Shown here piece after piece: positions 50,852 to 60,249 of a stretch of DNA of 64,000 nt. The notes below the pieces were generated by a model. That model made no database searches and was not told where the DNA came from. It saw only the letters and a program-made list of their open reading frames with translations. The stretch is from positions 1,550,001 to 1,614,000 of the forward strand of contig OZ246983.1 in the NCBI GenBank assembly GCA_965232595.1. The letters run 5' to 3'. A program made the position numbers and the translations under genes. The DNA is from SZUA-309 sp965232595 (GTDB lineage: Bacteria; Pseudomonadota; Gammaproteobacteria; Pseudomonadales; Azotimanducaceae). Within the stretch, counting starts at the first letter, position 1. Each line of letters starts with the position of its first letter.

Positions 50852-52144
50852 ATGATCGCGCTCAGTGAACGCAAAATATTAGTCGGGGTGACCGGCGGCA
50901 TCGCTGCGTACAAAGCGCCACAGCTCGTGCGAGAACTGCGCCAGGCAGGCGCCGAGGTGCAGGTGGTCATGACCGCCAGCGCCGCCGAGTTCGTCACCGC
51001 CACCACCCTGCAGGCCGTCTCCGGCCAGCCGGTTCGCGACACCCTGTGGGACGCGGCGGCCGAGGCTTCCATGGGGCACATCGAGTTGGCGCGATGGGCC
51101 GATCTGATCCTGATCGCGCCGGCCACTGCCGACCGCCTGAGCCGGCTGGCGAGCGGCCACGCCGACGACCTGCTCGGCGCGCTCTGTCTGGCCACGCGCT
51201 CACCCATCGCCCTGGCGCCCGCCATGAACCAGGTAATGTGGGAAGCGCCGGCCACCCGCCGCAACCTGGCAATCCTTGAGGCCGACGGGGTTCACCTGAT
51301 CGGTCCTGATGTGGGCGATCAGGCCTGTGGTGAAACCGGCCCCGGGCGCATGAGCGAACCGACCGAGATCGTTGCGGCCGCCGCGGCTATCCTGGCCGAC
51401 AGCCCTTCCCGGGCTACGGTGCGCGACATCACCCTGAACCGGGATCTCGAGGACCGCCACGTGGTCATCACCGCCGGGCCGACCCGGGAAGCCATCGATC
51501 CGGTGCGCTACATCTCCAACCACAGCTCCGGCAAGCAGGGTTACGCCCTGGCTGCGGCAGCGCTGGCCGCCGGGGCACGGGTCACGCTGATCAGCGGCCC
51601 CGTGCACGAACCCGTGCCGGACGGCGCCGATCTGGTGCCGGTGGAGTCGGCCAGGGACATGCACGCGGCTGCCCTGGCGGCAGCGCCTGAAGCAGACCTC
51701 TTTATTGCCGTTGCCGCGGTGGCCGACTACCGGCCGGAAACCGTCGCCGAGCAGAAAATCAAGAAAGCGGAAGGGGGCGACAACGGCCTGCACCTGGACC
51801 TGGTGCAGAATCCGGATATCGTCGCTGCCGTTGCCGCCCTGCCCGATGGGCCGGTGGTGGTGGGCTTTGCCGCCGAGACCCACGACGCGCTGGTCCACGC
51901 CCGCGGCAAGCTGACCCGCAAGGGTCTCGACGCCATCGTCGTCAACGACGTCTCGCGCCAGGACATCGGCTTCGGCGCCGATGAGAACGCCGCCACCCTG
52001 ATCTGGGCAGATGGCGAGCTCACCCTGCCGAAGCAGAACAAGGCCCGCCTGTCCCAGGCCCTCCTCACCAAGCTCAGCGAGCTGTTCATGCCCCGGTTTG
52101 TGCGCCAGTTAGCGAACACAAACCCTGATAACGCGGCAAAATAG
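50852..52144 (+). CDS. coaBC: Bifunctional phosphopantothenoylcysteine decarboxylase / phosphopantothenate-cysteine ligase
   Basis: Two consecutive steps of coenzyme A synthesis. 430 residues: the FMN-dependent CoaC half has GVTGGIAAYKAPQLVREL, GHIELARWADLILIAPATAD and PAMNQVMWEAPATRRN; the CoaB half starts near 190 with VVITAGPTREAIDPVRYISN and contains AAVADYRP. The ATG at 50852 fits the family (MIALSERKILVGVTGG). Downstream, the dut gene often found before algC is missing. Confidence 0.97.
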   Translation: MIALSERKILVGVTGGIAAYKAPQLVRELRQAGAEVQVVMTASAAEFVTATTLQAVSGQPVRDTLWDAAAEASMGHIELARWADLILIAPATADRLSRLASGHADDLLGALCLATRSPIALAPAMNQVMWEAPATRRNLAILEADGVHLIGPDVGDQACGETGPGRMSEPTEIVAAAAAILADSPSRATVRDITLNRDLEDRHVVITAGPTREAIDPVRYISNHSSGKQGYALAAAALAAGARVTLISGPVHEPVPDGADLVPVESARDMHAAALAAAPEADLFIAVAAVADYRPETVAEQKIKKAEGGDNGLHLDLVQNPDIVAAVAALPDGPVVVGFAAETHDALVHARGKLTRKGLDAIVVNDVSRQDIGFGADENAATLIWADGELTLPKQNKARLSQALLTKLSELFMPRFVRQLANTNPDNAAK

Positions 52145-52256
52145 CAGCTGGCCACTCCAGCATCAGGCCACTAACATAGCCGCGGCATCCGCGTGCCACC
52201 CCGACTGAGCCGGACGGGTGGTCGGGTTGTCTCCCCCACATTCTAAGGACGGACAG

Positions 52257-54869
52257 ATGGCAAGAGCCAAAGGGAAAGACCCAGCCCTGAGAACGCCGAC
52301 CAAGAAATCCCGCCAGTCGGCACGCAACGCCATCTGGAATCACGCCCTGCTCGCCATCGTCACCGGTGTGGTCGGCGTGGTGGCGATGATCGGTCTGGTC
52401 TGGTGGCAACTCGTGGTCTCGACCAACGAGACCAACATCGGCCAGCAGATGAACCTGCTCAATCAGGCTTATGCCGGCCACTTCAACGGCCAGATCCAGG
52501 CGATCAAGCGACGCACCGATGCGCTCGCCACAGCGGATGAAACCATCAACACCCTGGTCGCCGGAGATCCTGATCAGATCAAGGCGCTGAGCGAGCGGCT
52601 GACCCGTCAGCATGGCTATGCGCGGCGCATCGAGATCGTCCCCAAAGGGCAGGCGGAGATTGATCAACGCGGCTCAGTTCCTATCGGTTTTGCTGCCAGA
52701 GACGTGATCGAGCGGGCCGAAAGAGCACCGTTCATTGGGCCAGAGATCTCCAACTCCCAGAGTGACGTGCTGTTTGTGGCTCAGCCGGTCCTGCAGGACG
52801 GCGTGGTGCGCGGTGTCCTGTTCATCGCCCTGGACAAGAACGGGCTGCTTTTCGAGCCGCTCTCTGCCATGGGCGACACCGCCGAGTTCGGCACGGTGAA
52901 GATACTGCAGACAGTGAAAGGCGCCGAGACCGAGGTGTTCCGCTTCGGCAAGCCGGGCTCCGTTGACGGCGCGATCGAAACCGCCCTGACCGCGCCGCAG
53001 TGGGCCATGGTCTTCGAGCCCAACTCCGGCGCCCTGTCGCCGTCCAATCAGATTGCCAGCCTGGTGACGGCGGCGGCCGTGATGCTCGGCTTCTTCCTGG
53101 CCGGCATCGCGTTTTCCTTCTCCTCGCTTTCCAACAAGGTGCAGAAAGACTGCGACACCCTGGCCGCCTACTTGAGCCAGGTCATGCGGGGGCGGAACCC
53201 GAAGATGGACAGCTACGAGCTGCCCATGTTCCGGCAGCTGGCCATGACGGCCGCCCAACAGCAGCAGCGCAGCGCGCCGGCGCCGGACAAGAAGTCCAGC
53301 GGCAAAGGCGACCCGGCCGATCTGCTGGCCGACGAGGAAGAGGATGAGCCGGCACCCGCGCCCACGCCCAAGGAAGAGAAGGACGACCTGCTGGACGATG
53401 AGGAGAGCTTCCTTGAAGTCGACGCCTCGAAGGACGCCAACGACAACTTCGGCATCGAGGTGAGCGAAGACGTAGGCCCTGTAGAGATGGGGCTGGATCT
53501 CTCCGACGATATCTTCCGCGCCTACGACATCCGCGGCATCACAACAAAGAACCTCACGGAAGACGTGGTCTACTGGATCGGCCGCTCGTTCGCGGCCGAA
53601 GCGCAAGCCAAGAATCAGACCCGGGTGGCAATCGGTCGGGACGGCCGGCACTCGTCGGCGCCGCTTCGCGATGCCCTCGCGCGCGGGCTGACCGAAGGCG
53701 GCTGCGATGTGATCGACATCGGTCAGGTGCCGACGCCGCTCCTCTACTTTGCCACCCACGCGCTGGATACCGGCACCGGCATCATGATCACCGGCAGCCA
53801 CAACCCGCCGGACTACAACGGCCTGAAGATGATGATCGCCGGCGAGACGCTGGCGGAAGAGCGCATCCAGGGGCTGAAGCGCCGCCTGCACGACAACGAG
53901 CTGACGGAAGGCGAAGGCGAGATCGAGGAGATGGATCTGAACGACCACTACCTGGACCGGGTGCTGGAGAGCGTGGTGGTTGCCCAGCCCTGCAAGGTAG
54001 TCGTTGACTGCGGCAACGGCGTTGCCGGCGAGCTGGCCCCTCGATTGCTCGAGGAGCTCGGCTGCGAGGTGGTGCCGCTGTACTGCAACATCGATGGTGA
54101 CTTCCCGAACCATCACCCCGACCCTGCCGAGCCGGAAAACCTCAAGGATCTGATCGACGTGGTCAAAGACGAGCAAGCCGATATCGGCCTCGCCTTCGAC
54201 GGCGACGGTGACCGGCTCGGCGTGGTCACGCCGTCCGGGGACATCATCTGGCCGGACAAGATGCTCATGCTGTTCGCCCAGGACATCGTCGGTCGCAACC
54301 CGGGCGCGGACATCATCTACGACGTGAAGTGCTCGCGACACCTGAACAACGTGATCAGCGAGTACGGCGGCCGGCCCATCATGTGGCGCACCGGCCACTC
54401 GCACATGAAGGCCAAGCTGAAGGAAACGGGCGCGCTGCTCGCCGGTGAGTTCAGCGGCCACATCTGCTTCGCCGAGCGCTGGTACGGCTTCGACGACGCC
54501 CTCTACTCTGCAGCCCGGCTGCTGGAGATCCTCGGCTCCGAGTCGAAGAGCGTGGACGAGGTGTTCGCTCAGTTCCCGGTGACCTTCGCAACGCCGGAGC
54601 TGAAGATCAGCACCACGGAACGGCGCAAGTTCGAAGTGATCGACGCCCTGGCCAAAAACGCCGACTGGGGTGACGGCACGGTGACGGATATCGATGGCGT
54701 GCGGGTCGACTTCGCCGATGGCTGGGGCCTGATCCGGGCATCCAACACCAGCCCCGTGCTCTCCCTGCGCTTCGAAGCGGATGGGCAGGCAGCGCTGGAA
54801 CGCATTCAGAAAGAGTTCCAGGCCGCGCTCAGCGAGATCGACCCTGAGCTATCATTCGACGCCAGATGA
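52257..54869 (+). CDS. algC: Phosphomannomutase/phosphoglucomutase with N-terminal membrane-anchored domain
   Basis: An 870-residue fusion. Residues about 30-52 and 268-290 are membrane segments bracketing a periplasmic domain of about 215 residues (FNGQIQAIKRRTDALA, then DVLFVAQPVLQDGVVRGVLF), reminiscent of extracytoplasmic sensor domains. An acidic disordered linker (about 340-400) follows. The catalytic part (about 419-870) is AlgC-like: DIFRAYDIRG, active Ser in TGSHNPPDYNGLKM near 512, metal loop DGDGDR near 648, sugar loop GEFSGH near 731 and phosphate loop RASNTSPVLSLRFEA near 828. It makes mannose-1-P or glucose-1-P for polysaccharides. ATG at 52257 with AAGGACGGA. Overlaps argB by ATGA. 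Confidence 0.92.
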   Translation: MARAKGKDPALRTPTKKSRQSARNAIWNHALLAIVTGVVGVVAMIGLVWWQLVVSTNETNIGQQMNLLNQAYAGHFNGQIQAIKRRTDALATADETINTLVAGDPDQIKALSERLTRQHGYARRIEIVPKGQAEIDQRGSVPIGFAARDVIERAERAPFIGPEISNSQSDVLFVAQPVLQDGVVRGVLFIALDKNGLLFEPLSAMGDTAEFGTVKILQTVKGAETEVFRFGKPGSVDGAIETALTAPQWAMVFEPNSGALSPSNQIASLVTAAAVMLGFFLAGIAFSFSSLSNKVQKDCDTLAAYLSQVMRGRNPKMDSYELPMFRQLAMTAAQQQQRSAPAPDKKSSGKGDPADLLADEEEDEPAPAPTPKEEKDDLLDDEESFLEVDASKDANDNFGIEVSEDVGPVEMGLDLSDDIFRAYDIRGITTKNLTEDVVYWIGRSFAAEAQAKNQTRVAIGRDGRHSSAPLRDALARGLTEGGCDVIDIGQVPTPLLYFATHALDTGTGIMITGSHNPPDYNGLKMMIAGETLAEERIQGLKRRLHDNELTEGEGEIEEMDLNDHYLDRVLESVVVAQPCKVVVDCGNGVAGELAPRLLEELGCEVVPLYCNIDGDFPNHHPDPAEPENLKDLIDVVKDEQADIGLAFDGDGDRLGVVTPSGDIIWPDKMLMLFAQDIVGRNPGADIIYDVKCSRHLNNVISEYGGRPIMWRTGHSHMKAKLKETGALLAGEFSGHICFAERWYGFDDALYSAARLLEILGSESKSVDEVFAQFPVTFATPELKISTTERRKFEVIDALAKNADWGDGTVTDIDGVRVDFADGWGLIRASNTSPVLSLRFEADGQAALERIQKEFQAALSEIDPELSFDAR

Positions 54870-55777
54870 GCAATAACAAAGTTACAGACGTAGCGGCAGT
54901 CCTCACCGAGGCCCTGCCCTACATCCAGCAGTTCCATGGCTCCACCTTCGTGGTCAAGTACGGTGGCAACGCCATGGTGGACGAGGACCTGAAGAACTCG
55001 TTTGCCCGCGACATCGTCCTGCTCAAGCTGGTGGGCCTGAACCCGGTGATCGTGCACGGCGGCGGCCCGCAGATCGGTGACCTGCTGGAACGGCTCAACA
55101 TCCCGACCAAGTTCGTCGGCGGCATGCGGGTGACCGACGCAGCCACCATGGATGTGGTGGAGATGGTGCTCGGCGGCCTGGTCAATCAGGACATCGTGTC
55201 CATGATCAACGCCCATGGCGGTCGCGCCGTTGGCATCACCGGCAAGGATGGCGACCTGATCCGGGCCGAGAAGCTCACCGTCAGCCAGTCTTCACCCGAT
55301 GTGGACGTGCCGGAGATCATCGACATCGGCCACGTCGGCCGGGTCGCGGAGGTACGGCCGGAGATCCTGTCGACCCTGGTGGGCGAGGACTTCATCCCGG
55401 TGATCGCGCCGATCGGTGTCGGCCCCGGCGGCGAGTCCTACAACATTAACGCCGACCTGGTGGCCGGCAAGCTGGCCGAGCAGCTGAACGCGGCAAAGCT
55501 CATCCTGCTGACCAACACCCCCGGCATTCTGGATGAGGCCGGCAAGACGATCCCGAGCCTGACCGCCAGCGAGGCGGAAGGGCTGGTCAGCTCCGGCGTC
55601 ATTTCCGAGGGCATGCTGCCGAAAACCGACTGCGCGCTGTCGGCGATCCGCGCCGGCGTGGGCAGCGTGCAGATCCTCGATGGCACCGTGCCGCACGCGC
55701 TGCTGCTCGAGATCTTCACGGACGCCGGCATTCACACGCAGATCCTGCCGGACCAGCCCGATGGAGGTAGCCAATGA
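54866..55777 (+). CDS. argB: Acetylglutamate kinase
   Basis: Second step of arginine synthesis. 303 residues with an N-terminal helix (VAAVLTEALPYIQQFHG) typical of arginine-inhibited hexameric forms, then FVVKYGGNAM near residue 31, VIVHGGGPQIGDLLERL, GMRVTDAATMDVVEM, NINADLVAGKLAEQL and GGMLPK-like SEGMLPKTDCAL. Overlaps both algC and slmA by four bases. Confidence 0.97.
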   Translation: MSNNKVTDVAAVLTEALPYIQQFHGSTFVVKYGGNAMVDEDLKNSFARDIVLLKLVGLNPVIVHGGGPQIGDLLERLNIPTKFVGGMRVTDAATMDVVEMVLGGLVNQDIVSMINAHGGRAVGITGKDGDLIRAEKLTVSQSSPDVDVPEIIDIGHVGRVAEVRPEILSTLVGEDFIPVIAPIGVGPGGESYNINADLVAGKLAEQLNAAKLILLTNTPGILDEAGKTIPSLTASEAEGLVSSGVISEGMLPKTDCALSAIRAGVGSVQILDGTVPHALLLEIFTDAGIHTQILPDQPDGGSQ

Positions 55778-56355
55778 GCAAGCCGAGCCGTCGCGAAGAG
55801 ATCCTGCAGGCGCTGGCCGCCATGCTGGAGAGCCAGCCGGGCGCACGGATCACGACCGCCGCCCTGGCCAAAGAGGTCGGCGTGTCGGAAGCCGCCCTGT
55901 ACCGGCACTTCCCGAGCAAGGCGAAGATGCTCGAGGGCCTGATCGAGTTTATCGAGGAGAGCCTGTTCAGCCGCATCAGCCGCATCATGACAGAGGAGCC
56001 CACGGCCCAGGCCCGTTGCCGGAAGCTGCTGGCACTGCTGCTGACGTTCGCCGAGAAAAATCCGGGCATGGCCAGGCTGATGACGGGCGAAGCGCTGCAG
56101 GGGGAAACCCAGCGCCTGCGCGGCCGGATCCGTCAGGTCTACGACCGGCTGGAAACTCAGCTCCGCCTCATTCTCCGTGAGTGGGCGGCAACCCGGGTTC
56201 CGGGGCCTGAGCTGGGATCAGCCGCGGCGGCCAACCTGCTGCTGGCCGCCGCCGAAGGCCGCATCCATCAGTTCGTCCGCAGTGAGTTTCGTGCCCTGCC
56301 CACATCCAGCTGGACAGAGCAGTGGGAGGCGCTGGAACGCGCCGTGTTCAGATAG
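55774..56355 (+). CDS. slmA: Nucleoid occlusion factor SlmA (TetR family)
   Basis: DNA-binding FtsZ antagonist that blocks Z-ring assembly over the nucleoid. 193 residues. The TetR HTH is ITTAALAKEVGVSEAALYRHFPSK near residue 27-50 with the SlmA-type continuation KMLEGLIEFIEESLFSRI. The location between argB and pyrE is close to the enteric slmA locus. ATGA overlap with argB. A general TetR regulator is the alternative but less likely. Confidence 0.92.
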   Translation: MSKPSRREEILQALAAMLESQPGARITTAALAKEVGVSEAALYRHFPSKAKMLEGLIEFIEESLFSRISRIMTEEPTAQARCRKLLALLLTFAEKNPGMARLMTGEALQGETQRLRGRIRQVYDRLETQLRLILREWAATRVPGPELGSAAAANLLLAAAEGRIHQFVRSEFRALPTSSWTEQWEALERAVFR

Positions 56356-56361
56356 GGTCGG

Positions 56362-57042
56362 CTACCAGTTGGCGTGCGCGAGCTGCTCCTCGTCGCAGCC
56401 ATGCATCTGGAACACCCGGCGCTCTTCGTCAAAATCCTGAGCCTTGGTGACCCGCGATTGCTCGCTCTGCTCGATCTGAGCGGTGTGGCTGGCAATTGAG
56501 TTCTCGGCCTCCTCGATGTTGTCGAGCAGGACAGTGGAGATCTGCTTGCCTGACCGCTCCAGCGTCGCCGCCCGGTCCTGGAGGCTCTTCAGCTCGGTCT
56601 GGCTGAGCTCAAGGTTGGCCTGGGCATTCTGCAGCGACTCTTCGAGCTGCGCTTCGAACTGGGCTTCCGCGTCGTCGATGTCATCCAGCGTTTCGTAGCG
56701 CCGATGCACCCGGGCCACCGCCTTCTCGCAGGCTTCCAGCTTCCGCTCCCGCTCGAGCTTGGCCGCGTACTCCTCCTCGGAGAGCTGGGCCGCAACCCGG
56801 CGGACCAACCGGCCGGACTCGTCGATCACGTCGTAGCCGTTCGGCACCAGATGGTTCGGCACCGAGTAGCCGATCTCCTGGTAACCCTTGTCGTTGATGT
56901 AGCGATACAGCTGCGCCGCGTCGGCCGGCATGGCGATGGCCATTGCCAGCAAGGCGGGCGCCGCCAGGCGACGAAGCTGCGTGGCCGCAGTCGTCAGGCC
57001 CTGTTGTGAGACAAGTAATTTGCCGGATTTAGCATTTTCCAT
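56362..57042 (-). CDS. Exported DUF4124 coiled-coil protein
   Basis: A 226-residue protein with a signal peptide (basic LRRLAAPALLAMAIAMPADA) followed by a DUF4124-type segment (AQLYRYINDKGYQEIGYSVP) and a long coiled coil (about 95-215, rich in Glu, Gln and Leu). It may be periplasmic. The ATG at 57042 was preferred over an upstream one as it gives a compact signal peptide. It converges with slmA 6 bases away and lies downstream of pyrE with a 65-base gap. Function unknown. Confidence 0.75.
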   Translation of the reverse strand: MENAKSGKLLVSQQGLTTAATQLRRLAAPALLAMAIAMPADAAQLYRYINDKGYQEIGYSVPNHLVPNGYDVIDESGRLVRRVAAQLSEEEYAAKLERERKLEACEKAVARVHRRYETLDDIDDAEAQFEAQLEESLQNAQANLELSQTELKSLQDRAATLERSGKQISTVLLDNIEEAENSIASHTAQIEQSEQSRVTKAQDFDEERRVFQMHGCDEEQLAHANW

Positions 57043-57107
57043 GGTTTGCCCTGTCTGCTTCTGTCGCCGGATTTGCCAGTTCCTGGTGATGATGCCTGGA
57101 TGTGCCT

Positions 57108-57782
57108 TCAAAGACCGTTTCCCTGGTCACAGAAGGCTGCCTGATAGTCTCGAATTGCGTCCAATATCGCCGGAGGATGGTTGTCTGCACCCCCATTCAA
57201 GTCAAGGTACTCGATCACGTCCTGCAGGCTGAGCAGGCTGGCCACCGGCACCTGAAGCTCTTCGGCAAGCCGGCTGACGGCCGTGCCGGGCTCATTCGCG
57301 ACCACCTTTTCCTGACGGTCCAGGGCGATCAGCACGCCCACCAGGGTGCCACCGGCCTCCCGAATCAGGCTGGCAGCTTCGCGCACCGCGGTTCCGGCGG
57401 TGAGCACATCGTCCACCAGCAGCAACCGCCCGCTGACCGGCGCGCCGACGAACTGGCCGCCCTCGCCATGGTCTTTGGCTTCCTTGCGGTTGAAGACCCA
57501 GCCGCAGTCCTGGCCGCGGGCTGCCAGCGCTGACGCGGTAGCCACAGCAATGGGGATGCCTTTGTAGGCCGGGCCGAACACCGAATCGAAGGGCAGGCCA
57601 AGACGCTCGGCGCCATCGGCGTAGGCAGCCCCGAGGCGGGCGATGGCTGCGCCACTGTTGATCGCACCCAGGTTGAAGAAATAGGGGCTCTGCCGCCCGG
57701 ACTTCAGGGTGAACTCACCGAAGCGCAGCACCGACTGCTCGATCAGCAGTTTCAGCAGATCAGCGGTGGCTGAAGCGCTCAC
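57108..57782 (-). CDS. pyrE: Orotate phosphoribosyltransferase
   Basis: Makes OMP from orotate and PRPP. 224 residues. KSGRQSPYFFNLGAINSGA, FGPAYKGIPIA, the flexible loop NRKEAKDHGEGG and the PRPP motif LLLVDDVLTAGTAVREA are present. GTG start at 57782 overlapping the rph stop as GTGA, the conserved rph-pyrE coupling. Confidence 0.97.
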   Translation of the reverse strand: MSASATADLLKLLIEQSVLRFGEFTLKSGRQSPYFFNLGAINSGAAIARLGAAYADGAERLGLPFDSVFGPAYKGIPIAVATASALAARGQDCGWVFNRKEAKDHGEGGQFVGAPVSGRLLLVDDVLTAGTAVREAASLIREAGGTLVGVLIALDRQEKVVANEPGTAVSRLAEELQVPVASLLSLQDVIEYLDLNGGADNHPPAILDAIRDYQAAFCDQGNGL

Positions 57783-58492
57783 GCGGCACCTCCGAGCGCG
57801 GCCTGCTGCAGCGCCACCAGCTCGCTGGTGCCGTGCCGGGCCAGTTCCAGCATGGCCGCCAGCTCATCTGCCGAGAACGGCTTCTGTTCGGCGGTCCCTT
57901 GAATTTCCACGAATCCTCCGGAGGCCAGCGCGACGACGTTCATGTCCGTTTCCGCCGTCGAGTCTTCGGCGTAATCGAGATCGAGTACCGGCTGTCCCTG
58001 CCAGATTCCTACCGATATAGATGCCACATGCTCGATGAACGCTTCCTGAACCCCGACGCTGGCCAGCGCGTCGGCCAGCGCCACCGAGGCGCCGGTGATG
58101 GAGGCCGTGCGGGTGCCGCCGTCGGCCTGGATCACGTCGCAGTCGAGGCGCACCGTGCGCTCACCCAGCTTCTCCATGTCCACCGCAGCCCGCAGGCTGC
58201 GACCAATCAGGCGCTGGATTTCCACCGTCCGGCCACTCTGCTTGCCGCGGGCAGCTTCCCGATCGACGCGGCTGTGGGTGGACCCCGGCAGCATGCCGTA
58301 CTCGGCGGTCACCCAACCCACACCCCGGCCGCGCAGAAAGCCGGGCACCGACTCCTCGACGCTGGCGGTGCAGATCACCCGGGTGCCGCCGAACTCCACC
58401 AGCACGGAGCCGGCAGCATGGGCGGTATAACCTCGGGTGAAGCGAACGGGGCGAAGCTCATCGGTTTTGCGGCCGCTGGGGCGTTGGCTCAT
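57779..58492 (-). CDS. rph: Ribonuclease PH
   Basis: Phosphorolytic 3' exonuclease for tRNA trimming. The ATG at 58492 gives 237 residues. RPVRFTRGYTAHAAGSVL, GVGWVTAEYGMLPGSTHSR, KQSGRTVEIQRLIGRSLRAAVD and LDCDVIQADGGTRTASITGA are all family motifs, and the C-terminal region is intact (unlike the frameshifted E. coli K-12 gene). Divergent from yicC. Confidence 0.97.
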   Translation of the reverse strand: MSQRPSGRKTDELRPVRFTRGYTAHAAGSVLVEFGGTRVICTASVEESVPGFLRGRGVGWVTAEYGMLPGSTHSRVDREAARGKQSGRTVEIQRLIGRSLRAAVDMEKLGERTVRLDCDVIQADGGTRTASITGASVALADALASVGVQEAFIEHVASISVGIWQGQPVLDLDYAEDSTAETDMNVVALASGGFVEIQGTAEQKPFSADELAAMLELARHGTSELVALQQAALGGAA

Positions 58493-58531
58493 GGAAGGCA
58501 GTCCTTGGTCGTCAATGTCTCGTCTTGCCAC

Positions 58532-58537
58532 ATTATA
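58532..58537 (-). promoter_or_regulatory. -10 box of the rph-pyrE promoter
   Basis: A perfect TATAAT on the minus strand, 39 bases before the rph ATG. No clear -35 lies at 16-18 bases. On the other strand TACAAT (58638-58643) is a candidate -10 for yicC. Nothing else is recognised in the 181-base gap. Confidence 0.55.
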
Positions 58538-58673
58538 TGTCGCTGATCGGACGAGGACTGTAAGAGCTGGGCAAATGACCGCTGAAAGCTGCGGCAACCC
58601 AGGCTGCCTTCAATGGCTGCGGGAAAAGAAGTGCAGGTACAATAACGCCTTCCAAGTCAGTGCCTCTTTTACC

Positions 58674-59540
58674 ATGGTCAACAGCATGACGGCCTTTGCC
58701 CGGTCCCAGGCTTCGAGCGGCGGCTTCGTGCTCACCTGGGAAATCCGCTCGGTCAATCATCGCTTTCTCGAGATGCAGTTCCGGCTGCCGGAGGCGCTGC
58801 GCTCCGTTGAGTACCCGCTGCGTGACACCCTGCGCAAACACCTGAAGCGCGGCAAGCTCGATTGCGCCCTGCGCATGGAGCGTCAGGCCAGCGAGTCGAC
58901 CATCGAGCTGAACCGACCCCTGCTGCTGCAGGTGCTGGGCATGGTCGAGCAGGTCCGCCGGGACGCGCCGGAAATCGGCTCGCCAAACCCGATGGAGCTC
59001 CTGCGCTGGCCGGGCGTAATTGGTGACGATGCCGGCTTCGACGACGAAGTCCTGGCGACCTCGGTGACGGACCTGTTCGAGGAAGCGCTCAGCGAGCTGA
59101 TGGCCTACCGACAGCGGGAAGGCAGCCAGCTGGCCGACACCATCTCCAGCCGCCTGGACGAGATCGATGCCGTGGTTGCGGACGTGAAGGGCCGCACCGC
59201 GTCCATCGGCCACCAGATCAAGGCTCGGCTCCAGTCCCGGCTCGATGACCTCACCGTGCAGGTCGACGCGGAGCGCCTGGAGCAGGAGGTGGCGCTGCTG
59301 GCCCAGCGTGCCGACGTGGCGGAGGAGCTGGATCGACTCGGCATTCACGTCGAGGAAGCCCGCTCCATCCTGCGCAAGCCCGGCCCGCACGGCCGCCGCC
59401 TCGACTTCCTCACTCAGGAGCTGAACCGGGAAGCCAACACCCTGGGCGCGAAGGCGACCATGGTCGAGAACTCGCAACGCTCGGTGGACCTCAAAGTGGT
59501 GATCGAGCAGATCCGCGAACAGGTGCAGAACATCGAATGA
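58674..59540 (+). CDS. yicC: YicC family endoribonuclease
   Basis: A 288-residue protein of the YicC family, recently recognised as RNA endonucleases acting on small RNAs. Start MVNSMTAFARSQ, then WEIRSVNHRFLEMQFRLPE, LRKHLKRGKLDCALR and the C-terminal RLDFLTQELNREANTLGAKA match the family. The ATG at 58674 corresponds to the E. coli start; the frame is open further upstream without homology. Overlaps gmk by ATGA. Confidence 0.96.
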   Translation: MVNSMTAFARSQASSGGFVLTWEIRSVNHRFLEMQFRLPEALRSVEYPLRDTLRKHLKRGKLDCALRMERQASESTIELNRPLLLQVLGMVEQVRRDAPEIGSPNPMELLRWPGVIGDDAGFDDEVLATSVTDLFEEALSELMAYRQREGSQLADTISSRLDEIDAVVADVKGRTASIGHQIKARLQSRLDDLTVQVDAERLEQEVALLAQRADVAEELDRLGIHVEEARSILRKPGPHGRRLDFLTQELNREANTLGAKATMVENSQRSVDLKVVIEQIREQVQNIE

Positions 59541-60166
59541 GCCCTGAACTGAAGACCGGGGGCACGCTGTTCGTCGTTTCCGCGCCATCCGGCGCCGGCA
59601 AAACTTCGCTGGTGGCCAAACTCCTGGAAGCTGATCCCAGCCTGCACCTGTCCATCTCCCACACCACCCGTCCCCGCCGCCCGAAGGAGCAGGCCGGTAT
59701 CAACTATCACTTCGTCGACAAGTCCACCTTCGAGGAGATGATCGACGCCGACGCCTTCCTCGAGCATGCCTCGGTGTTCGGCAACTACTACGGCACCTCG
59801 AAAGCGGCGGTGGCGGAGCCTTTGGCCGAAGGTCGGGACGTGCTGCTCGAGATCGACTGGCAGGGCGCGGCCCTGGTCCGGCAGGCACACCCGGACGCGG
59901 TGAGCATCTTCATCGTTCCGCCGTCTCTGGAAGCACTGCGCGAGCGGTTGCAGGGGAGGGCCCAGGACGACCCGGAGGTGATCGAATCCAGGCTGGCCGA
60001 AGCCAGAACCGAGATGGCCCAATATCATGAGTTCGACTACCTGGTAGTGAATGACGACTTTGCCCTCGCCCTCGAGGAGCTTCAGGCCGTCGTTCTGGCC
60101 GAGCGGTGCCGGGTGAGCAGGCGGGCCGCCCGGAACTCTGCGCTGATCGAGGCTCTGCTCACCTGA
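59537..60166 (+). CDS. gmk: Guanylate kinase
   Basis: Phosphorylates GMP to GDP. 209 residues with P-loop VVSAPSGAGKTSLVAKLL near residue 13, SISHTTRPRRPKE, the GMP-binding INYHFVDKSTFEEMI and LEIDWQGAALVRQ. It heads the gmk-rpoZ-spoT set, linking guanine nucleotide supply to (p)ppGpp metabolism. Confidence 0.97.
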   Translation: MSPELKTGGTLFVVSAPSGAGKTSLVAKLLEADPSLHLSISHTTRPRRPKEQAGINYHFVDKSTFEEMIDADAFLEHASVFGNYYGTSKAAVAEPLAEGRDVLLEIDWQGAALVRQAHPDAVSIFIVPPSLEALRERLQGRAQDDPEVIESRLAEARTEMAQYHEFDYLVVNDDFALALEELQAVVLAERCRVSRRAARNSALIEALLT

Positions 60167-60249
60167 GCGAGCCACCGACCCCAGGGCCAGCAGCCAATCT
60201 GGACAGCATCCCGGCACGCCGGTAAACTCGCGCGCTCGATTTTCCCCAA

